Below are positions 19,349-28,743 of a stretch of 44,522 nucleotides of DNA, piece after piece. Source of the DNA: Aeromonas piscicola (lineage in GTDB: Bacteria; Pseudomonadota; Gammaproteobacteria; Enterobacterales; Aeromonadaceae). Within the stretch, counting starts at the first letter, position 1. The number at the start of each line of letters is the position of its first letter. A program made the position numbers and the translations under genes. Under the pieces are notes generated by a model. The model saw nothing but the letters and a program-made list of their open reading frames with translations, searched no databases and had not been told where the DNA came from. The DNA is taken from assembly GCF_000820005.1 (NCBI RefSeq), contig NZ_CDBL01000056.1:93773-138294 (forward strand). The letters are read 5' to 3'.

Positions 19349-19885
19349 TCAGCGGGTCGGCAGGGCGCTCAGCATCTGGCTGGCTAGTTGCTGGCTCAGC
19401 TGGCGGCGTGACGCCTCCGGGATGGCCACGTCGCTGGCGAGGGAGATGGCGCTGCTCCACACCGCCTGCTGGGTACGCCGGTCGAGCAGCACTATGGCAA
19501 GGGTACCTTTGCGATCGCCGGCCTTGGCCTGCAGCCCGGGCGTCATGCCGAGGCGGGCGAAGATCTCGCCATCGCTCAGATCCTTGCTGCCCGCGACGCC
19601 GATGGCGACCCAGACATCGGCCTCGGCGAGCGGCACGCTCTGCCAGCCCTTGCTGCCCAGCTCCTGGTTGACCGCCTGCTGCACCGGCTCCAGCCAGCCC
19701 TCGGCACTGTCACCCGCATACTGGAACTGCTCGGCCAGCGCGTAGCGCGGCGTCGCCCCGAACGGCCAGCTGGCCGCCGGTCGCACCACCATGGTGCCCG
19801 ACTCGACGGTCGGGGCTGCTGGGCCGCTGCTGCAACCGCCCAGCAGGGCGGCCAATACCACAGAGAGAAACGCTAACCGCATCAT
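19349..19885 (-). CDS. DUF4136-like putative lipoprotein
   Basis: A 178-residue lipoprotein: signal peptide MMRLAFLSVVLAALLGGC with Cys18. The mature protein fits the DUF4136 pattern: a YAGDSAEGWLEPVQQAVNQEL helix, EADVWVAIGVAGSKDL, then GTLAIVLLDRRTQQAVWSS. No catalytic residues are evident and no function is known for the family. It lies 12 bp after prkB on the same strand and is probably cotranscribed with it. Confidence 0.72.
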   Translation of the reverse strand: MMRLAFLSVVLAALLGGCSSGPAAPTVESGTMVVRPAASWPFGATPRYALAEQFQYAGDSAEGWLEPVQQAVNQELGSKGWQSVPLAEADVWVAIGVAGSKDLSDGEIFARLGMTPGLQAKAGDRKGTLAIVLLDRRTQQAVWSSAISLASDVAIPEASRRQLSQQLASQMLSALPTR

Positions 19886-19897
19886 AAACTCCTTGGC

Positions 19898-20767
19898 TCA
19901 GGTGATCTTGCCGGTTTCGAGCAGTTGCTGGATCAGCGGGCGCAGGATCAGCTCCATCGCGAAGCCCATCTTGCCACCCGGCACCACTATGGTGTTCATC
20001 CGTGACATGAAGGCGCCATCTATCATCGACAGCAGGTAGGGGAAGTCCACCTGCTTGATGCCACGAAACCGTATCACCAGCATACTCTCGTCCAGACTCG
20101 GGATCACCTTGGCACTGAAGGGGTTCGAGGTATCCACGGTCGGCACCCGCTGGAAGTTGATGTGGGTGCGGGAAAACTGCGGTGTGATGAAGTTGATGTA
20201 GTCGTCCATGGAACGGACGATCGAATCGGTCACCGCCTCGCGCGAGTGACCCCGCTCCGAGGTGTCGCGAATGAGCTTCTGGATCCACTCCAGGTTGACG
20301 ATGGGCACCACGCCGATGAGAAAGTCCACGTGGCGGGCCACGTTGTGATCCTCGGTGACCACGCCGCCGTGCAGCCCCTCATAGAACAGCAGGTCGGTGT
20401 CGGCTGACAGGTTTTGCCAGGGAGTGAAGGTGCCCGGCATCTGGTTGAAGGGCACTGCCTCGTCAAAACTGTGCAGGTAGCGCCGATACTGACCGCTGCC
20501 GTTCTGGCCGTACTCCTGAAAGAAGCTCTCCAGCAGGCCGAAATCGTTGGCCTCGGGGCCGAAATAGCTGATGTGGCGCCCCTGTTCGCGCGCCTTGCGG
20601 ATCGCCACGTCCATTTCCGGTCGGGTGTAGCGATGAAAGCTGTCCCCTTCCACCACCGCCGCTTTGTAACCCAGCTGATGAAACATGGAGCGAAAGGCGT
20701 TGGTGGAGGTGGAGGTGCCGGCACCGGACGAACCGGTAACCGCAATGATGGGATGCTTGGCCGACAT
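19898..20767 (-). CDS. prkB: Phosphoribulokinase-family protein PrkB
   Basis: A 289-residue P-loop kinase of the phosphoribulokinase/uridine kinase group, the same length as E. coli PrkB. It has the Walker A variant VTGSSGAGTSTSTNAF, the substrate block VEGDSFHRYTRPEMD and YFGPEANDFGLLE. No RuBisCO or Calvin-cycle gene is nearby; E. coli also has prkB without that pathway, so the physiological substrate is unknown. Its place two genes from crp-yhfA matches E. coli. The next E. coli neighbour, yheU, is here displaced by the arn block. Confidence 0.92.
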   Translation of the reverse strand: MSAKHPIIAVTGSSGAGTSTSTNAFRSMFHQLGYKAAVVEGDSFHRYTRPEMDVAIRKAREQGRHISYFGPEANDFGLLESFFQEYGQNGSGQYRRYLHSFDEAVPFNQMPGTFTPWQNLSADTDLLFYEGLHGGVVTEDHNVARHVDFLIGVVPIVNLEWIQKLIRDTSERGHSREAVTDSIVRSMDDYINFITPQFSRTHINFQRVPTVDTSNPFSAKVIPSLDESMLVIRFRGIKQVDFPYLLSMIDGAFMSRMNTIVVPGGKMGFAMELILRPLIQQLLETGKIT

Positions 20768-20913
20768 AGAATTCTCTCTTCCTTGGGAGTTCCGTTATAA
20801 AGGCATGTTCCGAGTGCGGTCAAGTGCGCCGCTTGTCGGTACTGTCTTGCAACAGGCAGCCTGGCGTGACACTTGTTACCGGGTAATCAGTGATGAAGGG
20901 GGAGTCGCGCCAC

Positions 20914-20938
20914 AAAAAAAGGGCTGACGATGCAGCCC
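20914..20938 (-). terminator. Terminator of the arn operon
   Basis: On the minus strand GGGCTG, loop CATCGT, CAGCCC, then seven T, 45 bp beyond the arnF stop. Confidence 0.85.
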
Positions 20939-20982
20939 TGATTGAGATGGCGCAGACGCGCCGTCGTTTCGTGTAGCCAGGG

Positions 20983-21414
20983 CTAGCTGGCGCCTTGCTT
21001 GCTCGTCGGTTTTATCCCCACCATCACGGCCCCCAGCAGGATGAAGATCACCCCCACCGCCTTGCCCGGCTCCAGCGATTCGGCAAAGCTCGGTATGCTG
21101 ACCGCCAGCAGATAGACCAGCGCATAGCTGGTACTGAGCAGGGGATAGGCGATGTTGAGCGGGGTGGAGTGCAGCGCCGCCAGCCAGCAGAGCAGCGACA
21201 GGGCATAGCAGCCCACCCCGGCGAGGATGACCAGCAGCGGCAGCGGGTGGGCCAGCATGACGGCGAGATCCGCCTGCCAGACGGGCAACTGGATCACCCC
21301 CCACTTCATGCCGAGCTGGGCCAGTGTTACCAGCACTATGCTGCCGAGCACATAGAGATACCCCTTGTGCGCGGGCTTACCCATTACCGCAGGTTCTTTG
21401 CCAACCCCACTCAT
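20983..21414 (-). CDS. arnF: ArnF, aminoarabinose-phosphoundecaprenol flippase subunit
   Basis: A 143-residue membrane protein of the EamA/SMR-like group with four helices. It starts at about residue 19 with GYLYVLGSIVLVTLAQLGMKWGV, and the conserved NIAYPLLSTSYALVYLLAV marks the second half. With ArnE it is thought to flip undecaprenyl-phosphate-L-Ara4N across the inner membrane. Its ATG overlaps the arnE stop (ATGA). Last gene of the arn operon. Confidence 0.9.
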   Translation of the reverse strand: MSGVGKEPAVMGKPAHKGYLYVLGSIVLVTLAQLGMKWGVIQLPVWQADLAVMLAHPLPLLVILAGVGCYALSLLCWLAALHSTPLNIAYPLLSTSYALVYLLAVSIPSFAESLEPGKAVGVIFILLGAVMVGIKPTSKQGAS

Positions 21415-21758
21415 AGCAAGCCTCCCAGCAAGAGGGCGCCAATGATGATGGCGCCAGCCCCCAGCCAGTTGTGATAGGTGATCTGCTCATGAAAGAACAG
21501 CCGCGAGCCTATCAGCACCAGCACCAGATTGATGCTGAGCATGGGGTAGGCCATGCTCAGCGGCAGCCGCTGCAACAGGTAGATCCAGAGCAGCATGCCG
21601 CTGCCGAGGGCCGCCACGCTGGCGATGAGCCAGGGTGACAACAGCTTCTGCCAGTGGCTGCAGGGCTGACGCTGCCAGCTGATGACCGCCTGCTTTTGCA
21701 GCATCTGGCCGCTGCAGGTCAGCAGGCACACCAGCAGGAGCAGCAGTATGTCCATCAC
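21411..21758 (-). CDS. arnE: ArnE, aminoarabinose-phosphoundecaprenol flippase subunit
   Basis: A 115-residue, four-helix SMR-like protein with the typical LPLSMAYPMLSINLVLVLI motif. It partners with ArnF to move the lipid-linked sugar to the periplasmic face. It overlaps both neighbours by four bases (ATGA), so translation of arnT, arnE and arnF is probably coupled. Confidence 0.9.
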   Translation of the reverse strand: MMDILLLLLVCLLTCSGQMLQKQAVISWQRQPCSHWQKLLSPWLIASVAALGSGMLLWIYLLQRLPLSMAYPMLSINLVLVLIGSRLFFHEQITYHNWLGAGAIIIGALLLGGLL

Positions 21759-23398
21759 TGGACCCCGTGGTAGATCAGCAGGGTCAGCCGATGACTCACG
21801 ATCGTCTCGTCAGCGGGGGGCACAGGGCCCGTGTTGCCGTCCCTATCCGTCTTCATCAACAGGGCCACCTGACCTTTTTTACGCGCTTCTGCCAGCAAGG
21901 CAGGGAAGTCGGCGCGCGCCACGTAGCGCCCCTTGGCATCCGGATAGCCCAGCCCGTAATGCACTTCTCCCTTGCTGTCGAACAGGGTGATCTCGCTGCG
22001 CCGGGTTTCCCAGGCGAGGGAGGAGGCCAGCCCCACATCGTTGGCCAGCAGGGTGGTGGACTGTATCAGCACGGCCTGGTTGGCCTCGATGAAGCGCTCC
22101 GGCAGCTTGGAGTCGATCAGGGATTGCGGCAGCGCCCAGGGCAGGCCTATGGCCAGCACCATGGGGCAGAGCGCGCTCAGGGTCCAGCGGCGGCTGACCT
22201 CCTTCAACTGGATGAAACCGAGCAGGGCCCAGCCGGCGAAGATGATCATGGCAACCGCCAGCGCACCATGATCCTCTTCGCCGTAGACGGCGTGGCTGGG
22301 GGAGAAGGCCAGCACGGCGAGCACCGCCAGGCAGATGAGGCCGAACAGTCCGTTCAACCAGGCGTTGAGCCTGAATGCCTGCTCTTTGCCCTCCTTGAGC
22401 TTGTCCATGGCGCTGGCGGCCATCAGCATGGCCAGCGGGGCGAAGCAGGGCAGAATGTAGGTGAGCAGCTTGCCCTTGGCGATGCTGAAGAACAGCAATG
22501 GCAGTACCACCCAGGCCAGCAGATAGAGGGTCTCCGGGCTTATCTTGCGATCCTGCCAGCCCTTGCGCAGAGCGCCTGGCAACAGGCCGAGCCAGGGCAG
22601 GGTGCCGAGCAGCCCCATGGGCAGGTAGTACCAGAACGGCGCCTTGTGCTGGGCGTTGTCCGCCGCGAAGCGCTGTATATGCTCAATCCAGAAGAAGTAG
22701 TGCCAGTAATCGGGCTCGCGCAGGTGCACGGCGATGGCCCAGGGGGCGGTCAGCAGGACCGCGCTCAGGATGGCCAGCGGCCCGAAGCGCACCAGCTCGA
22801 GCAGACGGCGCTGATAGAGGACGTAGGGCACTATGACGATGACGGGTACCGCCAGGGCGATGAAGCCCTTGGTGAGAAAGCCCATGCCGCAGGCGAGGCC
22901 GAACAGCAGATAGCCGCCGATCCGGCTGCGTAGCGATCCCTCCTTGCGGATGATGTAGAAGCTGACCATGGCCGCGTTGAGCCAGAGGGTGACCATGGCA
23001 TCGAGCACGCTGTAGGTGCCTATGCCGTAGACAATCAACAGCGACAGATAGATGAGCCCGGCGAGGAAGGCCTTGCGCCGGCACTGCCACAGCTGCAGCG
23101 CGAACCAGAAGATCAGCACGGCGCTCAGGCCAGTGGCGGCGGCCGAGGCGAAGCGCACGGCGAAGTTGGTGTCACCGAACAGCTGCTGGCTGATGCTGTT
23201 GAACCAGTAGCCGGCGATGGGCTTCTCGAAGTAGCGCAAGCCCAGGAAGTGGGGCACGACCCAGTCTCCGGTGCTCACCATCTCCCGGCTTATCTCGGCG
23301 TAGCGGTTCTCGTCGGGGCTCCATAGCGGCCGCTGGTCGAGCGGCAACAGGTAAAACAAGAGAAAGAACAGGGGCAGGGCCCACTTGGTCAACTTCAT
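21755..23398 (-). CDS. arnT: ArnT, lipid A 4-amino-4-deoxy-L-arabinose transferase
   Basis: A 547-residue inner-membrane glycosyltransferase of the PMT-like GT-C fold. The N-terminal periplasmic loop carries DQRPLWSPDENRYAEISREM, including the catalytic acidic residues. A dozen membrane helices and a C-terminal soluble domain follow. It moves L-Ara4N from undecaprenyl phosphate to lipid A phosphates, lowering negative charge and giving polymyxin resistance. The ATG at 23398 (AGAGG upstream) gives the usual family length; an in-frame codon at 23431 would add eleven residues. The 122-bp spacer to arnD is unusual for this otherwise overlapping operon. Confidence 0.93.
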   Translation of the reverse strand: MKLTKWALPLFFLLFYLLPLDQRPLWSPDENRYAEISREMVSTGDWVVPHFLGLRYFEKPIAGYWFNSISQQLFGDTNFAVRFASAAATGLSAVLIFWFALQLWQCRRKAFLAGLIYLSLLIVYGIGTYSVLDAMVTLWLNAAMVSFYIIRKEGSLRSRIGGYLLFGLACGMGFLTKGFIALAVPVIVIVPYVLYQRRLLELVRFGPLAILSAVLLTAPWAIAVHLREPDYWHYFFWIEHIQRFAADNAQHKAPFWYYLPMGLLGTLPWLGLLPGALRKGWQDRKISPETLYLLAWVVLPLLFFSIAKGKLLTYILPCFAPLAMLMAASAMDKLKEGKEQAFRLNAWLNGLFGLICLAVLAVLAFSPSHAVYGEEDHGALAVAMIIFAGWALLGFIQLKEVSRRWTLSALCPMVLAIGLPWALPQSLIDSKLPERFIEANQAVLIQSTTLLANDVGLASSLAWETRRSEITLFDSKGEVHYGLGYPDAKGRYVARADFPALLAEARKKGQVALLMKTDRDGNTGPVPPADETIVSHRLTLLIYHGVQ

Positions 23399-23517
23399 GA
23401 CATCCTCTGTAACATTGTGTGGTGAGCGCAATGATTCATCATGCCGCCCTCAGGGGCCCGATGTGCTGCGTCATGGTTCATCCTGCCACTTTCCGGTGGC
23501 CCGATGTGTTGCGTCAT
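23395..23517 (-). CDS. Possible 40-codon small ORF bridging arnD and arnT
   Basis: On the minus strand, an ATG three bases after the arnD stop opens a 40-codon frame whose TGA overlaps the arnT ATG as ATGA, the same coupling seen at arnT/arnE and arnE/arnF. The peptide starts MTQHIGPPESG and is rich in His and Met. Against it: the frame spans the two 43-bp repeat units, which it reads in different phases, so it may be accidental. It may instead serve ribosome hand-over to arnT. Confidence 0.3.
   Translation of the reverse strand: MTQHIGPPESGRMNHDAAHRAPEGGMMNHCAHHTMLQRMS
23432..23517. repeat. Imperfect tandem repeat in the arnD-arnT spacer
   Basis: Two units of about 43 bp (23432-23474 and 23475-23517) lie head to tail. 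The most conserved part is GGCCCGATGTGYTGCGTCAT (23455-23474 and 23498-23517), 19 of 20 identical. The 5' parts share TTCATC and TGCC. Confidence 0.75.
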
Positions 23518-23520
23518 TGT

Positions 23521-24420
23521 CTATGCGTCGGCCTTGCAGCCAAGCCATCCCTCTCGCCCTGGCAGGGTGCCGCGTACCAGCCGCCCGGCGTCCAGCTGAC
23601 CGGGGTCGGATGGTAACAGATCCCCCAGTGGAACAAAGCGTATGCCGCGCTCCCTGGCTTCGCTCAGCAGGGCATCGAACTGTTCGGCCATGACGATGCC
23701 TTCCACCTCGGCGTGAATGGTGTAGACGTGAGGCGCCACCTGCGGCGGTGTGCAGAGCCTGCCCAGGATGAAAGCGTTGAACTGCGCCGCCGTCACCTCA
23801 GGGCCGACCACTTCATCGAAGGTGGGCAGATTGACCGGGATTTGCGGCGTACCGAGCTGCCCATCCTGCAACAGGGGCCGAAACAGGCCGCTGCCGCGAC
23901 AGTCGCTGTTGTAGCGAAAGCCGAACTGCTCCTTGGCCTGGGTGGTGAGCGGGTCTGCCCGCCAGCCGGCGGCGGCGGAGCAGTCTACCTCCCGTCCCAG
24001 GATCTGGTTGAGCGCATCCACCCCGAGCCGGGTCTGGCGGATCAGTTCGACCTCGCCCCAGCGTCCTGTGTTGGCCTGCCAGCCGTGGTGATCCCAGGCG
24101 TGCAGCCCCACCTCGTGACGGGCGCTGTCGGTGTCGCGCATCAGGGAGCCCAGCTGTTTGCCGATGGACTTGCCGGGCCAGGCGGTGCCGGCCAGCAGTA
24201 TGTCCAGCCCATAGAGGGATGCTGCGTTGGAGCGCAGCATCTTGAGCATGAAGCGGGGTTTGAGCAGGCGCCACAGGTGGCGCCCCATGTTGTCGGGGCC
24301 GACCGAGAAGAAGAAGCTGGCCTTGACCTGATGCTGGTCGAGCAGTTGCAGCAAGCGGGGAACCCCGTCACGGGTCCCCCTGAAGGTATCAACGTCGATC
24401 CGCAGACCCACATCAATCAT
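23521..24420 (-). CDS. arnD: ArnD, 4-deoxy-4-formamido-L-arabinose-phosphoundecaprenol deformylase
   Basis: A 299-residue NodB-type carbohydrate deacetylase. Motif 1 is in [20 protein letters not shown] (Asp-Asp metal/base region) and the metal histidines are in [13 protein letters not shown]. It removes the formyl group from the undecaprenyl-linked sugar after ArnC. Its ATG overlaps the end of arnA by eight bases. Confidence 0.93.
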   Translation of the reverse strand: MIDVGLRIDVDTFRGTRDGVPRLLQLLDQHQVKASFFFSVGPDNMGRHLWRLLKPRFMLKMLRSNAASLYGLDILLAGTAWPGKSIGKQLGSLMRDTDSARHEVGLHAWDHHGWQANTGRWGEVELIRQTRLGVDALNQILGREVDCSAAAGWRADPLTTQAKEQFGFRYNSDCRGSGLFRPLLQDGQLGTPQIPVNLPTFDEVVGPEVTAAQFNAFILGRLCTPPQVAPHVYTIHAEVEGIVMAEQFDALLSEARERGIRFVPLGDLLPSDPGQLDAGRLVRGTLPGREGWLGCKADA

Positions 24421-26404
24421 GCTCGACTCCCGTGATGACCGCCCCTTGCAGGAAGAAGTCCAGGGTCTTGCCTATGGTCTCTTCCATTTCGATGGTCGGT
24501 TCCCAGTCGATCAGGCGGCGGGCATTCTTGATGCTCGGACGGCGGTGGGAGACATCCTGATAGCCATCGCCGTAGAAGGACTTGCTCTCCACCATCTTGA
24601 ATCCAGCAAACGGCGGGAAGTGGTGGCGCAGCGGGTGGGCCTCGAACTTGGTGAGCAACACCTCGGCCATCTGCTGGATGCTGGCCTCGTTGTCCGGGCT
24701 GCCGATGTTGATGATCTGGCCATCACAGCGGTTGCCCTTGTTCTCTATGATGCGGAACAGGGCCTCGATGCCGTCCTCGATGTCGGTGAAGCAGCGCTTC
24801 TGGGCGCCACCATCCACCAGCTGGATCGGGGTGCCGTCCACCAGGTTCAGGATCAGCTGGGTGATGGCGCGGGAGCTGCCGATGCGCGCGGAGTCCAGGC
24901 TGTCGAGGCGCGGCCCCATCCAGTTGAAGGGACGGAACAGTGTGAAGCTGAGCCCCTCTTTCTTGCCATAGGCCCAGATCACCCGATCCAGCAGCTGCTT
25001 GGAGACGGAGTAGATCCAGCGCTGCTTGTTGATGGGGCCGACGATGAGGCGGGATTCATCTTCATCGAAGCTGTGATCGTCGCACATTCCGTACACCTCG
25101 GAGGTGGAGGGGAAGATGATGCGCTTGTTGTACTTCACGCAGTAGCGGACGATCTTGAGGTTCTCTTCAAAATCGAGCTCGAACACGCGCAGCGGGTTGC
25201 GGGTGTATTCGATGGGGGTGGCAATGGCCACCAGCGGCAGGATCACGTCGCACTTCTTGATGTGATACTCGATCCACTCGGTGTGGATGCTGATGTCCCC
25301 TTCCACGAAATGGAAGTTGGGGTGGCCGATGAAGCGCTCCAGTGCGCTGGCGCCAATATCCAGCCCATAGACCTCGTAACGGCCATCCTTGAGCAGGCGC
25401 TCGGTCAGGTGGTTGCCGATGAAGCCGTTGACCCCGAGGATCAACACCCGGGTCAGGCGCTCCTTGCGCAGGGCATTGCTGGCCTTGGGGCCGAGCCGCA
25501 TGCCTGCCACCAGACCCAGTTCACGGGCGAGCTGGGCGCCACGCACATAGAGACCACCTTCTGCCTGGCCGGCCACGATTTCCAGCACCCCTTCACCGCA
25601 GGCGATGCGCAGCGGATCCTGGCTGAGGATGGTGCCGGGCAGCTTGTCACTGGTCTGCTCGAGATGATTTGCCTTCCACACCGTCAGCTTGCGATCGCCA
25701 GCGAAACTGAACGCGCCCGGATAGGGCTGGGTGACGGCGCGCACCAGGTTGTAGAGCGCCCGGGCCGGGTTATCCCAGTGCAGCTCGCCGTCGGCCGGAG
25801 TGCGGCGGCCATAGTAGCTGGCCTTGCTCTCATCCTGCGGGGTGAGCGAGATGTCGCCGGCGCGCAGTTTCGGCAGTTCGGCCTCCAGCAAGGTCCTGGC
25901 GGCGAGGCGCACTTTGCCATGCAGGGTCAGCGCCGTGTCGGCGTCTTTTATCTCGACGGCCTGCTGAGCGACGATGGCGCCGGCATCGGGCCGCGCCGTC
26001 ATCTGGTGCAGCGTGATGCCGGTCTGGGTTTCGCCATTGACCAGGCACCAGTTGATGGGCGCGCGGCCGCGGTAGGCGGGCAGCAGGGAGCCATGCAGGT
26101 TGAAGGCCCCGGCCGAGGGGATGTCCAGAATCGCCTGCTTGAGCATGTTGCGATAGTAGAAGGAGAAGAGGGCCTGGGGCGCCAGCTCCTTGATGCGCTC
26201 GACCCAGAGCGGATGGTTGACATCCTCGGGGGAGTAGACCGGCAGATCGTGCTCGGCGCAGAGCTGGGCTACCGAGCCGAAGAAGCGGTTCTCGCCGGGA
26301 TCATCGGCGTGGGTGAAGACGGCCTGGATCTCGTAGCCTGCCTCGAGCAGGGCCTCGATACCGGTACAACCGATATCGTGATAAGCAAAGACGACAACTT
26401 TCAT
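24413..26404 (-). CDS. arnA: ArnA, bifunctional UDP-glucuronate decarboxylase/UDP-Ara4N formyltransferase
   Basis: A 663-residue two-domain enzyme. The N-terminal formyltransferase (1-305) has [18 protein letters not shown] with the catalytic Asn-His-Asp set. The C-terminal SDR domain (from about 315) has the NAD motif [30 protein letters not shown] and the YxxxK block [11 protein letters not shown]. The C-terminal half oxidatively decarboxylates UDP-glucuronate; the N-terminal half formylates UDP-Ara4N. Its start overlaps the arnC stop as TAATG. UDP-glucuronate would come from the divergent ugd. Confidence 0.95.
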   Translation of the reverse strand: MKVVVFAYHDIGCTGIEALLEAGYEIQAVFTHADDPGENRFFGSVAQLCAEHDLPVYSPEDVNHPLWVERIKELAPQALFSFYYRNMLKQAILDIPSAGAFNLHGSLLPAYRGRAPINWCLVNGETQTGITLHQMTARPDAGAIVAQQAVEIKDADTALTLHGKVRLAARTLLEAELPKLRAGDISLTPQDESKASYYGRRTPADGELHWDNPARALYNLVRAVTQPYPGAFSFAGDRKLTVWKANHLEQTSDKLPGTILSQDPLRIACGEGVLEIVAGQAEGGLYVRGAQLARELGLVAGMRLGPKASNALRKERLTRVLILGVNGFIGNHLTERLLKDGRYEVYGLDIGASALERFIGHPNFHFVEGDISIHTEWIEYHIKKCDVILPLVAIATPIEYTRNPLRVFELDFEENLKIVRYCVKYNKRIIFPSTSEVYGMCDDHSFDEDESRLIVGPINKQRWIYSVSKQLLDRVIWAYGKKEGLSFTLFRPFNWMGPRLDSLDSARIGSSRAITQLILNLVDGTPIQLVDGGAQKRCFTDIEDGIEALFRIIENKGNRCDGQIINIGSPDNEASIQQMAEVLLTKFEAHPLRHHFPPFAGFKMVESKSFYGDGYQDVSHRRPSIKNARRLIDWEPTIEMEETIGKTLDFFLQGAVITGVEHD

Positions 26405-27381
26405 TATTCAGCTTCCTGTTGCGAAGGAGTGGAGGCGGTACGCACGACCTGATGGATGAAGTAGCGGGGACGGGCGCGCACGTCTGTGTACATGCGGCCT
26501 ATGTATTCCCCCAGCAGCCCCATGCCCAGCAGCTGTACGCCGACGAAGGTGAAGAGAATGGCAAAGAGGGTGAAGACGCCATCGGCGGCCCAGTCTGCGC
26601 CCAGAATGAGGCGCATCAGGATCAGCAGGATGGAGAAGGTAAAGCCGATGCCCGCCACCACGCTGCCGACTATGCTGAGCAGCCGCAGGGGGGTGGTGGT
26701 CATGCAGGTGACCAGGTCATACATCAGGTTGATGAGGTGCATCAGGCCGTATTTGGATTCCCCGTGGGCCCGCTCGGCATGGCCGACTTCCAGTTCTATG
26801 GTGCGGCGGGCGAAGCTGTTGGCCAGGATGGGGATGAAGGTGCTGCGCTCCTGGCAGCAGAGCATGGCGTCTATGATGTGGCGGCGGTAGGCCCGCAGCA
26901 TGCAGCCGTAGTCGCTCATGTGCACGCCGGTAGCCTTCTGCACCGACTTGTTGATGAGGCGGGAGGCGGTCTTGCGAAACCAGGAGTCCTGGCGGTTGCG
27001 ACGAACAGTGCCTACCACGTCATAGCCCTGCATGGCGGCCTCCACCAGACGGGGGATCTCCTCCGGCGGGTTCTGCAGATCCGCATCCAGGGTGATCACC
27101 AGATCCCCTTTGGCGGTCTCGAAGCCGGCCATGATGGCGGCATGCTGACCATAGTTGCGATTGAGCAGCACCCCGACCAGCTTGCTGCCATCTTTGGCGG
27201 CGGCCTCGCTGATGATCTCGGTGGAGCCGTCGTGGCTGCCGTCATCGATGAGGATCACCTCGTAATCCTGGGGCAGGAGTTCGCAGGCGGCCGTGACCCG
27301 GCTCAGCAGCACGGGCAGGCTGGCCTCCTCGTTGTAGACGGGGATGATCACCGAAACCAGCTTGATGTCTGTGTTGTTCAC
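26404..27381 (-). CDS. arnC: ArnC, undecaprenyl-phosphate 4-formamido-L-arabinose transferase
   Basis: A 325-residue GT2 glycosyltransferase. N-terminal block [18 protein letters not shown], then [12 protein letters not shown] and the DXD-like [17 protein letters not shown]. Two C-terminal membrane helices (about 235-260 and 270-295) anchor it, as in the DPM1/GtrB type. It transfers the formylated sugar to undecaprenyl phosphate on the cytoplasmic side. It starts 6 bp after the arnB stop. Confidence 0.94.
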   Translation of the reverse strand: MNNTDIKLVSVIIPVYNEEASLPVLLSRVTAACELLPQDYEVILIDDGSHDGSTEIISEAAAKDGSKLVGVLLNRNYGQHAAIMAGFETAKGDLVITLDADLQNPPEEIPRLVEAAMQGYDVVGTVRRNRQDSWFRKTASRLINKSVQKATGVHMSDYGCMLRAYRRHIIDAMLCCQERSTFIPILANSFARRTIELEVGHAERAHGESKYGLMHLINLMYDLVTCMTTTPLRLLSIVGSVVAGIGFTFSILLILMRLILGADWAADGVFTLFAILFTFVGVQLLGMGLLGEYIGRMYTDVRARPRYFIHQVVRTASTPSQQEAE

Positions 27382-27387
27382 GTGTCG

Positions 27388-28524
27388 TTACTCCAATATG
27401 TCGATGAGTGCCGCGACCACACGGTCAACGTCGGCCAGCGTCATGTCCGGGAAGAGTGGCAGGGTGCACAGGCGCGATGAGTTCCACTCGGTATGAGGCA
27501 GGCTGAGCGTCGGGTAGCGCTCGCGGTAGTATTTCTGGGTATGGGCGGCCCTAAAGTGCAGCCCTGTGCCGATGCCGCGCTCCTGTAGCGCCTGCATCAG
27601 CCGATCCCGGTCCAGACCACAGCGTTCGGGGTCGACCCGTACCATGAACAGGTGCCAGGCGTGCAGATGGGAATAGGCGGGCACGGCGAGCGGCATCAGC
27701 GGCAGGCCGGTCAGTTTTTCCTGATAGCGGGCCACCAGCTCGGCTCGCCTGGCATTGAGCTCGGGCAGGCGCGCCAGCTGCACCAGGGCGATGGCGGCGT
27801 TGATGTCGGCCAGGTTGTACTTGAAGCCCGGAGTGATCACTTCCGCCTGCGGCTTGCGGCCCAGGCTCATGCGATCGAAGGCATCCACCCCCAGCCCGTG
27901 AAACTTCAGCATGCGGGCCTTGTCCGCCAATTCCTTGTCATCGGTCACCAGCATGCCCCCTTCGGCGCAGGTCAGGTTCTTGATGGCATGGAAGGAGAAG
28001 ATGGCGGTGCCGGTGGCGCCAATCCAGCGCTCCCGGTAGCGGGTGCCGACCGCGTGGGCCGCATCCTCGATGACGGGGATGCCGTGCTGGCGTGCCAGGT
28101 CGAGGATAGGGTCCAGATCGACGGGGGCACCGGCGTAGTGGACCGGTATGATGGCTTTGGTCCTGGCGGTGATGAGCGGCGCTATCAGTTCGGCGCTGGT
28201 CATCAGGGTGTCCCTGTCCACGTCGACGAAGACGGGCTCTGCGCCGAGCAGGGTGATGATGTTGATGGTGGAGACCCAGGTCTGGGAGGGGGTGATCACC
28301 TCATCCCCAGGACCTATCCCCAGCGCCATCAGGGTGACGTGCATGCCGGCGGTGGCGGAGCAGAGCGCGACCGCATGCTGGCAGCCGAATGTGTCACAGA
28401 ATTGCTGCTCCAGCTCGTGATTCTTCGGGCCGGTAGTGATCCAGCCCGATTTCAGCACCTCACAGACAGCACTTATCTCAGCGTCGCCGATGGCGGGCTT
28501 TGAAAATGGCAGAAAATCTTGCAT
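27388..28524 (-). CDS. arnB: ArnB, UDP-4-amino-4-deoxy-L-arabinose--oxoglutarate aminotransferase
   Basis: A 378-residue PLP enzyme of the DegT/DnrJ/EryC1 class. The cofactor lysine is in [17 protein letters not shown]. The substrate and PLP blocks [10 protein letters not shown] and [14 protein letters not shown] are present. It transaminates the 4-keto sugar made by ArnA to UDP-Ara4N. First gene of arnBCADTEF. The 219-bp gap to the divergent ugd should hold both promoters. I found a lone CTTAAG at 28660-28665 but no convincing PmrA or PhoP box. Confidence 0.94.
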   Translation of the reverse strand: MQDFLPFSKPAIGDAEISAVCEVLKSGWITTGPKNHELEQQFCDTFGCQHAVALCSATAGMHVTLMALGIGPGDEVITPSQTWVSTINIITLLGAEPVFVDVDRDTLMTSAELIAPLITARTKAIIPVHYAGAPVDLDPILDLARQHGIPVIEDAAHAVGTRYRERWIGATGTAIFSFHAIKNLTCAEGGMLVTDDKELADKARMLKFHGLGVDAFDRMSLGRKPQAEVITPGFKYNLADINAAIALVQLARLPELNARRAELVARYQEKLTGLPLMPLAVPAYSHLHAWHLFMVRVDPERCGLDRDRLMQALQERGIGTGLHFRAAHTQKYYRERYPTLSLPHTEWNSSRLCTLPLFPDMTLADVDRVVAALIDILE

Positions 28525-28743
28525 AAGCGATCCAACAATGAATATTAATCAGTGCCCAGCAGGCGGGGCAGCCCTAAAAATGATGTTCAACATATCGTAT
28601 ATAAAAGCGGGCCTGCAATGGGCCAGAAACAGCTGGTAACAATTAACTCATGCTGTCATCTTAAGTAGTGTGGTAAATATTTATAACCCCCAGATTGTTG
28701 TTTCTCCAAATTACATCATCTCTGACACTTTGGTTGTATCAAT

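Noticed and set aside
19898..20767. Calvin-cycle function for prkB
   Set aside because: No RuBisCO or other cycle genes nearby, and the E. coli-like PrkB group occurs in heterotrophs.
24419..26452. A 677-codon frame antisense to arnA
   Set aside because: GC-driven shadow. ArnA on the minus strand has all catalytic motifs and operon context.
28525..28743. PmrA or PhoP box in the arnB-ugd gap
   Set aside because: Only a single CTTAAG half-site-like palindrome was found, without the required spacing to a second half.
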